A program made the translations under genes and the position numbers. From Streptomyces griseoruber (GTDB taxonomy: Bacteria; Actinomycetota; Actinomycetes; Streptomycetales; Streptomycetaceae), in NCBI RefSeq assembly GCF_001514205.1, contig NZ_KQ948763.1, forward strand, positions 248,001 through 312,000: a stretch of DNA of 64,000 nt, in the 5' to 3' direction. This document shows positions 25,530 to 34,607 of the stretch, one piece after another; the stretch's first letter is position 1; each line of letters opens with the position of its first letter. The notes under the pieces are model-generated. The model was not told the DNA's origin, made no database searches, and saw nothing but the letters and a program-made list of their open reading frames with translations.

Positions 25530-26663
25530 ATGCCGGTGCGGGGTCGGTCCGCGCGCGCCGCGACCCGGCACGGTTCCGCCGTGCCGGTGGCCGCCGCCGC
25601 CGTCACCGTGCCGCCGTCGGTCGTGACCGGCACGGCCACGGGCACCTGGCTCACCCTCGGCAGGGACGGCCGGCTCACCGCTTACGCGCCCGCCGGTGGC
25701 GGACTGCTGCGCTGGACCGAGACGCGGCCCGGTGGCCCCGGCTGGTCGGGACCGGACCTCGTGGAGATCCGGAACCTCACCCATCTCGCGATCGTCCAAG
25801 GGGCGGACGCCTACGTCCACTTCCTGGGCCGGCGGGAGCGCCCGCGCGGCGACGGGGCCGTCGAGGTGGACGTCGTCCACGCGATCCAGTACCAGAGCGG
25901 ACGGCCCGTCACGGAGTGGCGTTCCCTGGGCAATCCGCACCCCCAGCCGGACCGGGCACGGCGTTTCGGCGCTCCGGCGGGTGCCGTGGCCTCCGACGGA
26001 ACCGTGCATGTGTTCGCGCCCAACGCGGGCGGCGGGCTGATGATGCGCCGGGAGGGCAGGGGCGGCCGCTGGGAGCCCTGGGCCGATCTGCGGGGCACGG
26101 ACGTGCGGGACGGGCTCGCCGCGGCGGCGACGTCGGACGGCCGGGTCGAGGTGTTCGCCCCGGCCGGGGGCGCCGCCCTGCACTGGTTCCAGCCCGAGCC
26201 CGCCGCCGAGCCGCAGCGCTCGCACGACGTACGGCCCGGCCCGGCGGCCGGATCCGTCGCCGCGCTGGAGACCGCGCCCGGCCGGCTCACGTACTTCTGG
26301 ACCGACCCGGCCGGCGGCGGACTGATCTGCCACCGGCGCGGCGGCTGGTCCGTCCCGCTGGGCGGCACCCCGGGCGACGGGGCCAACGCCGTGCTGCGCA
26401 CCGTGCTCGACGGCTACGACTGCACGGTGATCGCCCATCGCGGCCGGTCCGGCACCGTCCTGGTCGGGGTCTGCGCGACGGAGGCCGAGTCCTCCGGCCT
26501 GTGGTGGACGGACACCGGCCTGGCCTGCGCGGGCGATCCGGCCCTGGCCCACGACGGCCGCGGCCGGGTGGTGGTCGCGGCCTTCGATCCCGGCGGGACG
26601 CTGCGTGTCGCCCGCCGGGTTCCCGGACCGGGGCTGGTCCTCGGGGAACCGGCGCCGGTGTGA
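25530..26663 (+). CDS. PLL-like beta-propeller protein (copy 2 of 3)
   Basis: This 377-residue protein shares the blade signatures of the 23107-24123 protein: W-E-P-W-A-D-L-R-G, V-E-V-F-A and A-L-H-W, spaced in the same way. The first 35 residues are Ala/Val/Arg-rich and might be a weak export signal, but no clear cleavage site is seen. ATG is chosen because AGGAGG lies five bases upstream (a GTG just before it is too close). It stands alone 160 bases upstream of the first Stealth gene on the same strand. Function unknown; carbohydrate binding is inferred. Confidence 0.7.
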   Translation: MPVRGRSARAATRHGSAVPVAAAAVTVPPSVVTGTATGTWLTLGRDGRLTAYAPAGGGLLRWTETRPGGPGWSGPDLVEIRNLTHLAIVQGADAYVHFLGRRERPRGDGAVEVDVVHAIQYQSGRPVTEWRSLGNPHPQPDRARRFGAPAGAVASDGTVHVFAPNAGGGLMMRREGRGGRWEPWADLRGTDVRDGLAAAATSDGRVEVFAPAGGAALHWFQPEPAAEPQRSHDVRPGPAAGSVAALETAPGRLTYFWTDPAGGGLICHRRGGWSVPLGGTPGDGANAVLRTVLDGYDCTVIAHRGRSGTVLVGVCATEAESSGLWWTDTGLACAGDPALAHDGRGRVVVAAFDPGGTLRVARRVPGPGLVLGEPAPV

Positions 26664-26823
26664 GGCCGGGGGAAACCGATTACTGCTGGACAGCCCGTGG
26701 AGCGGATGGAAACATCATGATTGATCAGTAAATCTTCGGTAATCCTTTGCTGTTCAGCAGGTGAACGGGGGATGTCGGTCACCTGAGCGGCCGGCCTCGG
26801 ATGTGGAAAGTGCGGAAGTACAG

Positions 26824-28653
26824 GTGAGCCTCAACAATCCCGAGGCGAGCGCGCTCGTGTCGACCTATCGGTCCCTGGTGCCGCTGGGGGCCCGGCGCCG
26901 GATCGTACGACGGGTTCCCCACCCGCTGCGTTCCTCGGTGAAGCGTTCCCTGGCCTCCGCCGACGCCGTCCGCTCCGCCGTCGTCGTCCGGGCGCTCGGC
27001 GGACAGGGCCGGGGCGGCCGGCGGCCCGACGGCGGGATCCGGGTCGTCCGGGTGGCCGGGAAGCACGTGCGGGCCGTGGAGGTCCCGGGGGCCACCGCGT
27101 GGGCCGCCCGGGCCCGCAATCTGCACATCCTCGTCTCCGTGCTGGAGGAGGCGGGCATCGACTACTTCTGTGTGCGCGGTCATGCCTCGCTCACCCCGAG
27201 TGTCGCCGTGCCCGCCGGGCGGAGGGCCGAACTGGAGGCGCTGCTGCGGGTCGTCGGCGAGGAGGGCGCCGGATACGCCGGTCCCGTCTCCGGCGGACCG
27301 ATGCGCCCCGGCGGCGCCCTCGCCACCTGGCGTGCCCTGCGCGGCGAGAGCGTGGTGCGCGTGGCGTGGAACGTCTGCGACCCCACCGGCCATCTGGTCT
27401 TCGGCCGGGAGTCCGGCTGCGACATCGAGTTCTGGGCGGAGCAGGACGGCCGGCTGGTCGCGCCGCGCCCCAACCGGGTGATGACCGAGGTGCCGCTGGA
27501 CGCGGGCCGCTGCTGGGCCGAGCAGAAACGTTTCAGTGCCGTACCGGCCGTCTACTCCACCGGACACGCCCGCACCCTGCCGGAGTTCGTCGCCGCCCTG
27601 CCCGAGGACCACCTCTTCCCCATCGACGTCGTCTACACCTGGGTCGACGACTCCGACCCGGTCTGGCGGGCGAACCGGGACGCGCTGCGCGGCCGGCACA
27701 CCACCGCCGGCGGCGCACTGCACGAGCAGGCGGCCAACGACGCCCGCTACACCAGCCGCGACGAACTGCGCTACTCCCTGCGCTCGATCCACCAGTACGC
27801 CCCCTGGGTGCGCACCATCTTCCTCGTCACCGCCGGCCAGGTGCCGTCCTGGCTGAACACCGACTTCCCCGGCATCCGGGTGGTGGACCACCGGGAGATC
27901 TTCTCCGACCCCCACGCGCTGCCCACGTTCAACTCCCACGCCATCGAGAGCCAGTTGCACCACATCCGGGACCTCTCGGAGCACTTCCTCTACCTCAACG
28001 ACGACGTCTTCTTCGGCCGCCCGGTCCAGCCCGGCCACTTCTTCCACGCCAACGGACTCACCAAGTTCTTCCAGTCCAAGGCACTGATCCCGTCCGGCCG
28101 GGCCGGTGCCGAGGACCTGCCCGTCAACGCGGCCGGCCGCAACAGCCGCGGCCTGATCGCCCAGCAGTTCGGCACCGTCATCTCGCAGAAGATGAAGCAC
28201 ACCCCGCACGCCCTGCGCCGCAGCGTCCTCACCGAGATAGAGCAGATCTACGCCAAGGCCCACCGGGTGACCCAGCACTCCCGCTTCCGCTCGCCCAGCG
28301 ACGTGCCCATCGCCTCCTCGCTGCACCACTACTACGCCTACCACTCGGCCCGCGCCACGGTCGGCGACATCCGCTACGTGTACGTCGACCTCGCCGACGC
28401 CCTCGCCCAGCGGCGCCTGGACAACCTGCTCGCCCGCCGCAACTTCGACACCTTCTGCATGAACGACACGGTCACGGCGGCCGACCCCGACGCCCAGAGC
28501 CGGATGGTGAAGAACTTCCTGGAGGCCTACTTCCCCGTGCTCAGCCCCTTCGAGAAGGACTCCGGCATCCTGCTGCCGGATGACCCGCACCCCTCCCCGC
28601 AGCACCCCCGCGCCGACGAGCGCACGACCGGACCGGGGCGCCTCGGCCGATGA
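26824..28653 (+). CDS. Stealth-family sugar-phosphate transferase
   Basis: This 609-residue protein has all four Stealth conserved regions: CR1 D-V-V-Y-T-W-V-D (about 268), CR2 R-D-E-L-R-Y-S-L-R-S (about 312), CR3 N-S-H-A-I-E-S with L-N-D-D-V-F-F (about 369-400) and CR4 S-L-H-H-Y-Y-A-Y-H (about 492). Stealth proteins move hexose-1-phosphates onto surface polysaccharides and include bacterial capsule enzymes and the GlcNAc-1-phosphotransferase. A preceding domain of about 170 residues with I-D-Y-F-C-V-R is similar to one in the GT4-Stealth protein. GTG at 26824 is chosen; the frame is open back to 26761. It overlaps the next gene by four bases. Polymer unknown. Confidence 0.85.
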   Translation: MSLNNPEASALVSTYRSLVPLGARRRIVRRVPHPLRSSVKRSLASADAVRSAVVVRALGGQGRGGRRPDGGIRVVRVAGKHVRAVEVPGATAWAARARNLHILVSVLEEAGIDYFCVRGHASLTPSVAVPAGRRAELEALLRVVGEEGAGYAGPVSGGPMRPGGALATWRALRGESVVRVAWNVCDPTGHLVFGRESGCDIEFWAEQDGRLVAPRPNRVMTEVPLDAGRCWAEQKRFSAVPAVYSTGHARTLPEFVAALPEDHLFPIDVVYTWVDDSDPVWRANRDALRGRHTTAGGALHEQAANDARYTSRDELRYSLRSIHQYAPWVRTIFLVTAGQVPSWLNTDFPGIRVVDHREIFSDPHALPTFNSHAIESQLHHIRDLSEHFLYLNDDVFFGRPVQPGHFFHANGLTKFFQSKALIPSGRAGAEDLPVNAAGRNSRGLIAQQFGTVISQKMKHTPHALRRSVLTEIEQIYAKAHRVTQHSRFRSPSDVPIASSLHHYYAYHSARATVGDIRYVYVDLADALAQRRLDNLLARRNFDTFCMNDTVTAADPDAQSRMVKNFLEAYFPVLSPFEKDSGILLPDDPHPSPQHPRADERTTGPGRLGR

Positions 28654-29615
28654 CCTCCACAACCCCCACCCCCGCACCGGACCACGGCGGGGCGGCCCGG
28701 CCGCGCCGCCGGCTGCGCGCCCGCGCCGTCGCCCTGCGTGAACGCGTCATGCTCGGCCTGTTCGTCCCGCTGCGCGCACGACGCACCGCCCGGCTGCGCT
28801 ACGCCGCCATCCTCGACGGCCAGACCGTGAACCTGCACGCCGCGCTGCCGCCGTCCGCCGGACGCCCCGACCGGGCCGAGATCGTGCTGCGCCGGCGCGG
28901 CAGCCGCCACCTCGCCGAAGCCCGCGTCCACACCGGCCCCGACGGCGAGGCCCTCGTCGACGCCGCGATCCTGCTGGGTGCCGAGGTCGGCGGCGTCCCC
29001 GTCGGCACCGGCCGCTGGCGGCTGCGGCTGCGCGTCCACTCCGGACGCAGACGGCGCACCCTGTCCCTGCTGCTCCTCCAGCCGCCGACGCCGTACGAGG
29101 GCCCCACCAAACCGATGGAGGCCTCCCCGGTGACGGGGGAGCGGCACCGGCTCGGCCGCTCCGTGCGCGGCAGCGCCCGCCTGGTCAGCACCGGCGCGCG
29201 GGCCGCCGTGGAGGTGTCCAAGGTGCACCTGGGCCACGCCGGGGTCACCGTCGACTTCCGGGTCCTCGGCACCCGCGCCGAGGAACCCCGGGCCGAGTTC
29301 GTCGCCTCCGGGCGCCGGATCGAACAGCCCGTCACCCCGCTCGGCGCCGGCGTCTACCGCGTCGACGTGCCCCTGGACCGGATGCCGCCGCGCGGCACCC
29401 GCCCCGAGCACTGGGACGTCGTCCTGACCGACCGCACCGGGCACGCCAGACGCCTCGGCCGCCGGCTGCACGACGTCCGCAACCCCCTGCGCGTCTTCGC
29501 GATGCGCGCCCTGGCCATCACCCCCCAGGGCCACCCGCCCCTGATCGTCCAACCGCGCTACACCCCCGCAGGAAACCTCCGTATCACCTGCACGCGCATG
29601 CCCGAGGCAGGCTGA
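28650..29615 (+). CDS. Unknown protein of the Stealth locus
   Basis: I do not recognise this 321-residue protein. The first 45 residues are Pro/Arg-rich, followed by alternating short beta-strand-like segments through the whole length, with two similar halves that each end in R-R-x-R-L-like basic stretches (about 150-175 and 275-285). No membrane helix or catalytic motif is evident. It overlaps the Stealth gene (ATGA) and lies eight bases before the GT4-Stealth gene, so it is made with them. A beta-sandwich scaffold or polymer-binding role is speculation based on context only. Confidence 0.6.
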   Translation: MTSTTPTPAPDHGGAARPRRRLRARAVALRERVMLGLFVPLRARRTARLRYAAILDGQTVNLHAALPPSAGRPDRAEIVLRRRGSRHLAEARVHTGPDGEALVDAAILLGAEVGGVPVGTGRWRLRLRVHSGRRRRTLSLLLLQPPTPYEGPTKPMEASPVTGERHRLGRSVRGSARLVSTGARAAVEVSKVHLGHAGVTVDFRVLGTRAEEPRAEFVASGRRIEQPVTPLGAGVYRVDVPLDRMPPRGTRPEHWDVVLTDRTGHARRLGRRLHDVRNPLRVFAMRALAITPQGHPPLIVQPRYTPAGNLRITCTRMPEAG

Positions 29616-29623
29616 CCACAGAT

Positions 29624-32494
29624 ATGAAGATCACGTTCCTGCTGACCACGGCGGACGCCGTCGGCGGTACCGAACGCGCGGTGTACAACCAGGCCTCCGA
29701 ACTCGCCGCCCGGCACGACGTACGGGTGCTCAGCGTCTTCAAGAGCAAGCGCGAGCAGTTCTTCACCCCGCACGCACGGGTCCGCGTCGACTACCTCGTC
29801 GACCTCACCGCCCCCGCCCCCCGCCCGCTGCGCCCCACCGCCGTCGACGACACGGTGTGGACGGGCCTCGCCGCCCAGCCCAGCCAGATCGTCGACCGCG
29901 ACTGGGAGCCCGCCTTCAACCGGCTCTCCGACCTCGAACTCGGCCTCGCCCTCCAGGACACCGACACCGACGTCCTGGTCACCACCACCCCCGCCCTGAT
30001 GGCCCTGGCCGTCCACCTGGCCCCGGCCCATGTGATCACCGTCCACCAGGAGCACCGGGTCTCCGAACTGCGCGGCGCCAGCGGAGAGCCGCTGCGCCGC
30101 TACGCCGCCCGCCTGGACTGCCTCGCCGTGCTCAGCGAACGCACCCGGGACTGGTTCGCCGAGACCCTCGGGGACGCCGCGCCCCGGCTGGAGGTCGTGC
30201 CCAACGCCCTGCCCGGCGGCTTCCGGCCGCGCTCCACCCTCCAGACCCGCACGGTGGTCATCGCCGGCCGACTCGTCGCCGAGAAGCAGATCGACCACGC
30301 CGTCACCGCCTGGGCCACGGTCGCCCGGTACCACCCGGACTGGCAGCTGCGGATCTTCGGCGACGGACCGCTCAGCGGCGCCCTGCGCCGGCAGATCGAC
30401 ATGCTCGGACTGCACGACTGCGTCCAGCTCAACGGCAACTCCAGGCATCTGGCCGAGGAGTGGGCCAAGGCCAGCATCGCCACCCTCACCTCCCGCAACG
30501 AGGCCTTCGGGCTGGTCCTCGCCGAGGCCCAGGCCGCCGGTGTCCCGGTGGTCTCCTACGACTCGCCCAACGGCCCGCGCGAGGTCGTCATCGACGGCGA
30601 GACCGGCATCCTCGTCCCGCCCGGCGACACCGACGCCCTCGCCTCGGCGCTGCTGCTGCTCATCCAGGACGCCGAACTGCGCGCGCGGATGGGCGCCGCG
30701 GCCCTGGCCTCGGTGAACCGCTTCTCGCCCACCGTGGTCACCGCCACCTGGGAGCGGATCCTGCACGAGCTGGCCGCCGAACGCGACAGCGGCCGGCGCG
30801 CCGTCGCCAAGGCCGAACGCCAGGCACTGCACGCCTACTTCGGCGGCACCGAGGGCATCGTGCCCGCCGCCACCCCCGCCCCCGCCACCACCGTCCGCAG
30901 CTCCGACCAGCGCGCCCTGGAACAACGCCTGCTCCAGCGGCCCAAGTTCGTCAGCGACGGCGGCCAGATCTGCCGGCTCCTGGACTGGGAGTCCCCCTGG
31001 GACGTCGTCCAGCAGAACCTGGCCCTGGTGGCCAACGTGCTCGAAGGGGCCGACATCCCCTATCTGGTCGTACGCGACCACCTGGTGCGGCACTCCGTCG
31101 CGGTGCACGCCGTGTACCGCGAGGCGGTCTTCAAGGCCCTCGCCGAGCGCCACCGCGACGACGCCGTGTACGCGGCCGTCCTCAACGAGAGCCAGAAGAC
31201 CGTCGCGACGGTCCTCGCCGGCCTCGTCGCTCCCTACGCCGACACCCCCTCCTCGGGCGTCCGCGTGTACCAGAACGTCGTCGCCCCCTCCCGCCTGCTG
31301 CGCCTGGGCGCCGTCTACGGCACCACGATCTCCTTCTGGGAGAACGACCCCGAGGACCCCGCCCACCTGCACGCCCCCGCCCGCACCCTGATCGGCGACC
31401 GGGTCCCCAACGCGGCCATGCGCCGCTCCACCCTCACCCTGGCCGGCCGCCCCTATCCCACCATCGAGGCCTTCACCCAACGGCTGCACGGTGACGTCGA
31501 CTTCCCCGTCGACGCCGTCTACACCTGGGTCGACGGCTCGGACGTGGCCTGGCTGGAGCGCAAGAACGCCGTGCTGGCCGCGCTGGGCCTGGACACCGAG
31601 GACGCGGCGACCAGCGCCGCCCGCTTCCGCGACCGGGACGAACTGCGCTACTCCCTGCGCTCGATCGACATGTACGCGCCCTGGATCCGGAACATCTACC
31701 TCGTCACCGACCGGCAGGTCCCGCACTGGCTGGACACCTCGCACCCGCGGGTCCGCGTGGTCGACCACAGCGAGATCTTCGGCGGCCGGGGCGTGCTGCC
31801 GACGTACAACTCCCATGCCATCGAGAGCCAGTTGCACCACATCGAGGGCCTCGCGGAGCACTTCCTGTACTTCAACGACGACGTGTTCCTCGGCCGGACC
31901 GTGCGGCCCGACCTGTTCTTCCTCGGCAACGGCCAGGCCCGGCACTTCATGTCGCCGACCTCCGTGCCCATGGCGCCGCCCGGCCCCGAGGACGAGTTCA
32001 CCATCAGTGCCGCGAAGAACAACCGGGCCCTGATCCGGCAGGACTTCGGACAGACGCCCGTGCACTCCTTCCTGCACGCCCCGCACCCGCTGCGGCGCAG
32101 TGTCCTCGCCGACATCGAACAGCGCTACGGGCAGGCCGTGTCGGGCACCGCGGCCAGCCAGCTGCGCAGCCACGGCGATGTCTCCGTCGCCTCCTCGCTG
32201 CACCACTACGTCGGCTACCACACCCTGCGCAGCGTGCCCGGCAGCATCTCCTGCGGATTCGTCAACGTCGGCCTCGGCGAACACGCCGCCCGGCTGAACC
32301 GGATCCTCGGCGTGCGCCCGCACGACGTGTTCTGCCTGAACGACTACCACGACGGGGACGTCCCCGCGGACGAACAGGACGCCATCCTGGCCGCGTTCCT
32401 GCCCAGCTACTTCCCCGTCCCCAGCCAGTTCGAGACCGGGTCCGTGCGCAACCAGCGCGCACACGCCGGCTACCTGCCGGGATGGCCCCTGTGA
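29624..32494 (+). CDS. GT4 glycosyltransferase fused to a Stealth transferase
   Basis: This 956-residue protein joins two enzymes. Residues 1-380 are a GT-B family 4 transferase with G-G-T-E-R near residue 15, G-R-L-V-x-E-K in the nucleotide domain and the E-A-F-G-L-V-L-A-E motif. Residues 380-620 hold a domain like that before the other Stealth protein (I-P-Y-L-V-V-R). Residues 625-956 carry Stealth CR1 (A-V-Y-T-W-V-D), CR2 (R-D-E-L-R-Y-S), CR3 (N-S-H-A-I-E-S) and CR4 (S-L-H-H-Y). No signal or membrane span is seen, so it works on the cytoplasmic face. It may add a sugar and a sugar phosphate in turn to a lipid-linked polymer. Confidence 0.88.
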   Translation: MKITFLLTTADAVGGTERAVYNQASELAARHDVRVLSVFKSKREQFFTPHARVRVDYLVDLTAPAPRPLRPTAVDDTVWTGLAAQPSQIVDRDWEPAFNRLSDLELGLALQDTDTDVLVTTTPALMALAVHLAPAHVITVHQEHRVSELRGASGEPLRRYAARLDCLAVLSERTRDWFAETLGDAAPRLEVVPNALPGGFRPRSTLQTRTVVIAGRLVAEKQIDHAVTAWATVARYHPDWQLRIFGDGPLSGALRRQIDMLGLHDCVQLNGNSRHLAEEWAKASIATLTSRNEAFGLVLAEAQAAGVPVVSYDSPNGPREVVIDGETGILVPPGDTDALASALLLLIQDAELRARMGAAALASVNRFSPTVVTATWERILHELAAERDSGRRAVAKAERQALHAYFGGTEGIVPAATPAPATTVRSSDQRALEQRLLQRPKFVSDGGQICRLLDWESPWDVVQQNLALVANVLEGADIPYLVVRDHLVRHSVAVHAVYREAVFKALAERHRDDAVYAAVLNESQKTVATVLAGLVAPYADTPSSGVRVYQNVVAPSRLLRLGAVYGTTISFWENDPEDPAHLHAPARTLIGDRVPNAAMRRSTLTLAGRPYPTIEAFTQRLHGDVDFPVDAVYTWVDGSDVAWLERKNAVLAALGLDTEDAATSAARFRDRDELRYSLRSIDMYAPWIRNIYLVTDRQVPHWLDTSHPRVRVVDHSEIFGGRGVLPTYNSHAIESQLHHIEGLAEHFLYFNDDVFLGRTVRPDLFFLGNGQARHFMSPTSVPMAPPGPEDEFTISAAKNNRALIRQDFGQTPVHSFLHAPHPLRRSVLADIEQRYGQAVSGTAASQLRSHGDVSVASSLHHYVGYHTLRSVPGSISCGFVNVGLGEHAARLNRILGVRPHDVFCLNDYHDGDVPADEQDAILAAFLPSYFPVPSQFETGSVRNQRAHAGYLPGWPL

Positions 32495-32541
32495 CCGCAC
32501 CCGTATCCCCATCCCCCTCTGCGCTCACAAGGAGCGACAGC

Positions 32542-34512
32542 ATGACCAGCCCCGCGTCCGTACTGCAGGTCGTGGCCCACCCCGACGACGACCTGTACTT
32601 CATGAATCCGGCCGTCTTCCAGGGCCTCAAGGCCGGGATCCGCACCACCACCGTCTACCTCACCGCCGGGGACGCGGGTGGGCTGAACCCCCGCCCCTGG
32701 CAGCAGGAGCCCGCCGTCGAGGACCGGGCCGCCTACGGCAAGGCACGGCAGAACGGCATCAAGGCCGCCTACGCCGCCATGCTGCTCGGCGACCGCACCG
32801 CGGCCTGGAAGCCGGCCACCCTGTCCACGGCGGGCGGCGCCGTCGCGGAGGCCTACTCGCTCGCCGACGCGCCCTGGGTGACCCTGGTCTTCCTCAACAT
32901 CCGCCAGCACGGCACCCCGGAGGGCCCGCCGCGCAGCCTGCACGCGCTGTGGCACGAGGAGGCCGAACGGGTCCCCACCCTCGTCGTCGCCGGCGGTCTG
33001 GTGCACGAGCCCCACGCCTACACACCCGCGGGCCTGGTCGACACACTGGTCCAGCTCATGGACCTGGTCCGGCCCACCCTGGTGCGGACCATGGACCCGG
33101 ACCCCGACCGGCTGGTCCACGACGAGAAGTACCCCCAGCGCCACGACTTCGGCGACCTCTCCGACCACTGCGACCACACCGCGGCCGCCCTGTTCACCTG
33201 GCTGGCGCTGGACCGCTACCAGGGCCCCGGCGAGAACCGCACCTTCACCGTGGAGTCCTACCGCGGCTACGCCAACGAACGCTGGCCGCACAACCTGAGC
33301 CCCCAGGCGGTCTCCCTCAAGGAGTACTTCCTCAACGTCTACGGCGCCGCCGACGGCTACGACAGCGGGGACCCGGCCGGCAGCGGCGACTACGCCGTCG
33401 CCCTGAACGCCCGTTCCACGGGCTGGGTGCAGAGCACCGCGCCGCGCCATCCGTCCGGCGCGAACTGGCTGCTCGCCGACCGGCGGGGCCGGCTCGCGGC
33501 GTTCGCCGTCGTCGGGCAGCAGGCGGCGGTGTGGCTGGAGGCCCGGCCGGGCACCGACGAATGGCGCGGCCCCTTCCTCCTCGGCGGCGGCCCCCTCGCC
33601 CCGGGCCTCGCCGTCAGCCTCACCCCGGACGGGCGCTGGCAGGTGTTCGCCGAGCGGCTCTCCCGGCTCGCCGCCGACGGCGACCACACCCGGGAGATCG
33701 TCCTGCTCGAACAGGCCGAACCCGACGGTGTGTTCCCCGGCTGGGTCACCCTCGGCAACCCCTCCGCGGGCGATCCGCAGCGCGACCGCCACCTCGGCAC
33801 CCCCGCCGTCACCCGCGACGGCAGGGGCCGGCTGCACCTGTTCGTGCGCAACGCCGGCCAGGGCCTGCACACCCGGATCCAGGAGACCGACGGTTCCTGG
33901 GGCGGCTGGACCGACCTGCGCGGACACGAGCTCCAGGAGGGCATCGCCGCCCTCACCGCGCCCAACGGACACGTGGAGGTGTTCGCCGCCAGCAGGGAGG
34001 GCGTCTTCCACTGGGCGCAGGGCTCCCTCGACGCCCCGCTGAGCCGGGCGCCCCGGTTCCGGCTCACCGTGCCCGCCGGGCCCGCCGCGGCCGTGGTCCA
34101 GCCGACCGGGCAGGTCATGACGGTCTACCGGCAGCCCGGCACCGGACGGCTGCTCATGGCCCAGGAGGACGCCCCCGGCGGCCGCTGGGCCCAGCCCGCG
34201 GCGTCGATCGGGGGCCGCGGCGGCTTCGGCGCCGTCGCGCTGGCCGCCTCGCCGTCGCCCGCGACCGGCACCCTGGTCGTCACCCGCGGCGACCTCGGCG
34301 GTGTGGCCCACCGTTTCCTGCCGGGCGACGGGACCTGGCGGGAACTGCCCACGACCGAGCTGGGCGGGACGATCGCCGGCGCCCCCGCGGCCGCCTTCGA
34401 CGCCCTCGGCCGCGCCGTGATCGCGGTCCTCGGCGCCGACGGCCGCCTCGCGGTGGCTCGTCAACTCGCGCCGGGGTCACCGGAGTTCGGACCGTGGGCG
34501 GTCACCGGCTGA
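32542..34512 (+). CDS. PIG-L deacetylase fused to PLL-like beta-propeller (copy 3)
   Basis: This 656-residue protein begins with a PIG-L/LmbE fold: zinc ligands in V-V-A-H-P-D-D-D near residue 12 and the later D-L-S-D-H-C-D-H (about residue 200). Such enzymes deacetylate N-acetylglucosaminyl substrates. The C-terminal 350 residues form the propeller seen in the two nearby proteins, with G-G-W-T-D-L-R-G, V-E-V-F-A and V-F-H-W. ATG at 32542 has AAGGAG seven bases upstream; the frame is open to 32482 where it would overlap the previous gene, so that start is possible. The propeller probably holds the glycan while the deacetylase acts. Confidence 0.88.
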   Translation: MTSPASVLQVVAHPDDDLYFMNPAVFQGLKAGIRTTTVYLTAGDAGGLNPRPWQQEPAVEDRAAYGKARQNGIKAAYAAMLLGDRTAAWKPATLSTAGGAVAEAYSLADAPWVTLVFLNIRQHGTPEGPPRSLHALWHEEAERVPTLVVAGGLVHEPHAYTPAGLVDTLVQLMDLVRPTLVRTMDPDPDRLVHDEKYPQRHDFGDLSDHCDHTAAALFTWLALDRYQGPGENRTFTVESYRGYANERWPHNLSPQAVSLKEYFLNVYGAADGYDSGDPAGSGDYAVALNARSTGWVQSTAPRHPSGANWLLADRRGRLAAFAVVGQQAAVWLEARPGTDEWRGPFLLGGGPLAPGLAVSLTPDGRWQVFAERLSRLAADGDHTREIVLLEQAEPDGVFPGWVTLGNPSAGDPQRDRHLGTPAVTRDGRGRLHLFVRNAGQGLHTRIQETDGSWGGWTDLRGHELQEGIAALTAPNGHVEVFAASREGVFHWAQGSLDAPLSRAPRFRLTVPAGPAAAVVQPTGQVMTVYRQPGTGRLLMAQEDAPGGRWAQPAASIGGRGGFGAVALAASPSPATGTLVVTRGDLGGVAHRFLPGDGTWRELPTTELGGTIAGAPAAAFDALGRAVIAVLGADGRLAVARQLAPGSPEFGPWAVTG

Positions 34513-34535
34513 CAGCCGGGAGCACACAAGGGGAG

Positions 34536-34563
34536 AGGGCCCCCGCCGTCCGGCGGGGGCCCT
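34536..34563. terminator. Bidirectional terminator between PIG-L gene and fadB
   Basis: AGGGCCCCCGCC and GGCGGGGGCCCT form a 12-base GC stem with a 4-base loop in the gap between two convergent genes. It would stop transcripts from both sides. Confidence 0.85.
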
Positions 34564-34607
34564 CCTCACATCCGTACGACGCATCGGGCCGCCGTACGAC
34601 GCTCACG

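Noticed and set aside
29558..32512. Minus-strand open frame opposite the GT4-Stealth gene
   Set aside because: It mirrors the plus-strand codon bias and has no motifs.
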